Shown here piece after piece: positions 5,840 through 5,934 of a stretch of 5,934 nt of DNA (position 1 is its first letter; every line of letters begins with the position of its first letter). A program made the translations under genes and the position numbers. Source of the stretch: Patescibacteria group bacterium (GTDB lineage Bacteria > Patescibacteriota > Patescibacteriia > UBA2591 > PGYQ01); the NCBI GenBank assembly GCA_020057535.1, contig JAGVFS010000035.1, positions 1 through 5,934 of the forward strand, written 5' to 3'. Below the pieces are notes generated by a model. It saw nothing but the letters and a program-made list of their open reading frames with translations. It was not told the origin of the DNA and did no database searches.

Positions 5840-5934
5840 TTATGAATTATGAATTATGAATTATGAATTATGAATTATGAATTATGAATTATGAATTATG
5901 AATTATGAATTATGAATTATGAATTATGAATTAT
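5838..5934. repeat. (ATGAATT)n heptad tandem array, at least 13 identical copies
   Basis: From 5842 to 5932 there are 13 exact consecutive copies of ATGAATT, with a partial AATT before them (5838-5841) and AT after, cut by the window edge. The 7-bp period rotates through all frames, and TGA (forward) or TAA (reverse) recurs every 21 bp, so neither strand is coding. There are no spacers, so it is not a CRISPR. Perfect copies imply recent expansion by slippage or ongoing homogenisation. The true length is unknown because the array reaches the end of the window, which may be an assembly break. Confidence 0.97.

Noticed and set aside
5838..5934. CRISPR array at the right edge
   Set aside because: The units are 7 bp, directly adjacent and without spacers.
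1..5934. Alternative genetic code with UGA as Gly (as in Gracilibacteria and Absconditabacteria)
   Set aside because: All recognisable genes are complete without in-frame TGA, Gly is coded by GGN, and all end in TAA. The heptad array would be open under that code, but nothing else supports it.
1..5934. tRNA, rRNA or riboswitch
   Set aside because: No GC-rich structured stretch, no GTTCGAATC-like T-arm and no conserved riboswitch core was seen on either strand.
1..5934. Insertion sequence or transposase remnant
   Set aside because: No transposase-like protein and no pair of long terminal inverted repeats was found; the repeats present are short tandem ones.

Overview
The window comes from a strongly AT-rich bacterial chromosome. 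It carries four consecutive type IV pilus genes on the + strand, a small membrane-protein gene, and a convergent tRNA-thiolation gene on the - strand. The likely source is a member of the Candidate Phyla Radiation (Patescibacteria, Parcubacteria-like). This rests on extreme A+T bias, start codons without Shine-Dalgarno sequences, a compact pilM-pilN-pilO cluster with no pilP or pilQ visible, a PilX-like minor pilin with a long C-terminal domain, and spacers full of short AT-rich tandem repeats. All CDSs end in TAA and are full-length under the standard bacterial code. The taxon is an inference; there is no rRNA gene to confirm it.

Layout: 1-55 is a degenerate 7-bp tandem repeat. 196-1578 encodes a PilX-like pilin with a class III-type leader, a membrane helix and a large C-terminal domain. 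1620-2765 is pilM (cytoplasmic actin-like ATPase), 2796-3368 pilN and 3598-4215 pilO (single-pass inner-membrane assembly proteins). 4251-4532 encodes a 93-residue single-pass membrane protein of unknown family. 4529-5725 on the - strand is mnmA (tRNA U34 2-thiolase), which overlaps the small gene by 4 bp at the stop codons. 5726-5837 is a spacer with a perfect DnaA-box consensus, and 5838-5934 is a near-perfect (ATGAATT)n array that runs off the window edge.

How the genes fit together: PilM in the cytoplasm is expected to bind the N-terminal tail of PilN; PilN pairs with PilO through the coiled-coil and ferredoxin-like periplasmic (or extracytoplasmic) parts, giving the alignment platform of the pilus machine. 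The PilX-like protein would be a substrate or tip/priming subunit. The small protein sits where pilP is found in proteobacterial operons but has no PilP-like features apart from a terminal NPF. The motor ATPases, platform protein PilC, prepilin peptidase and major pilin are not in this window. MnmA is a housekeeping enzyme unrelated to pili.

Most interesting observations: 7-bp repeats recur in at least four places, and one copy lies inside the mnmA reading frame, where it appears to encode part of an in-frame insertion of about 20 residues. A consensus DnaA box lies next to the largest heptad array. The pilN-pilO spacer is much longer than the others and holds a possible decayed short membrane ORF.
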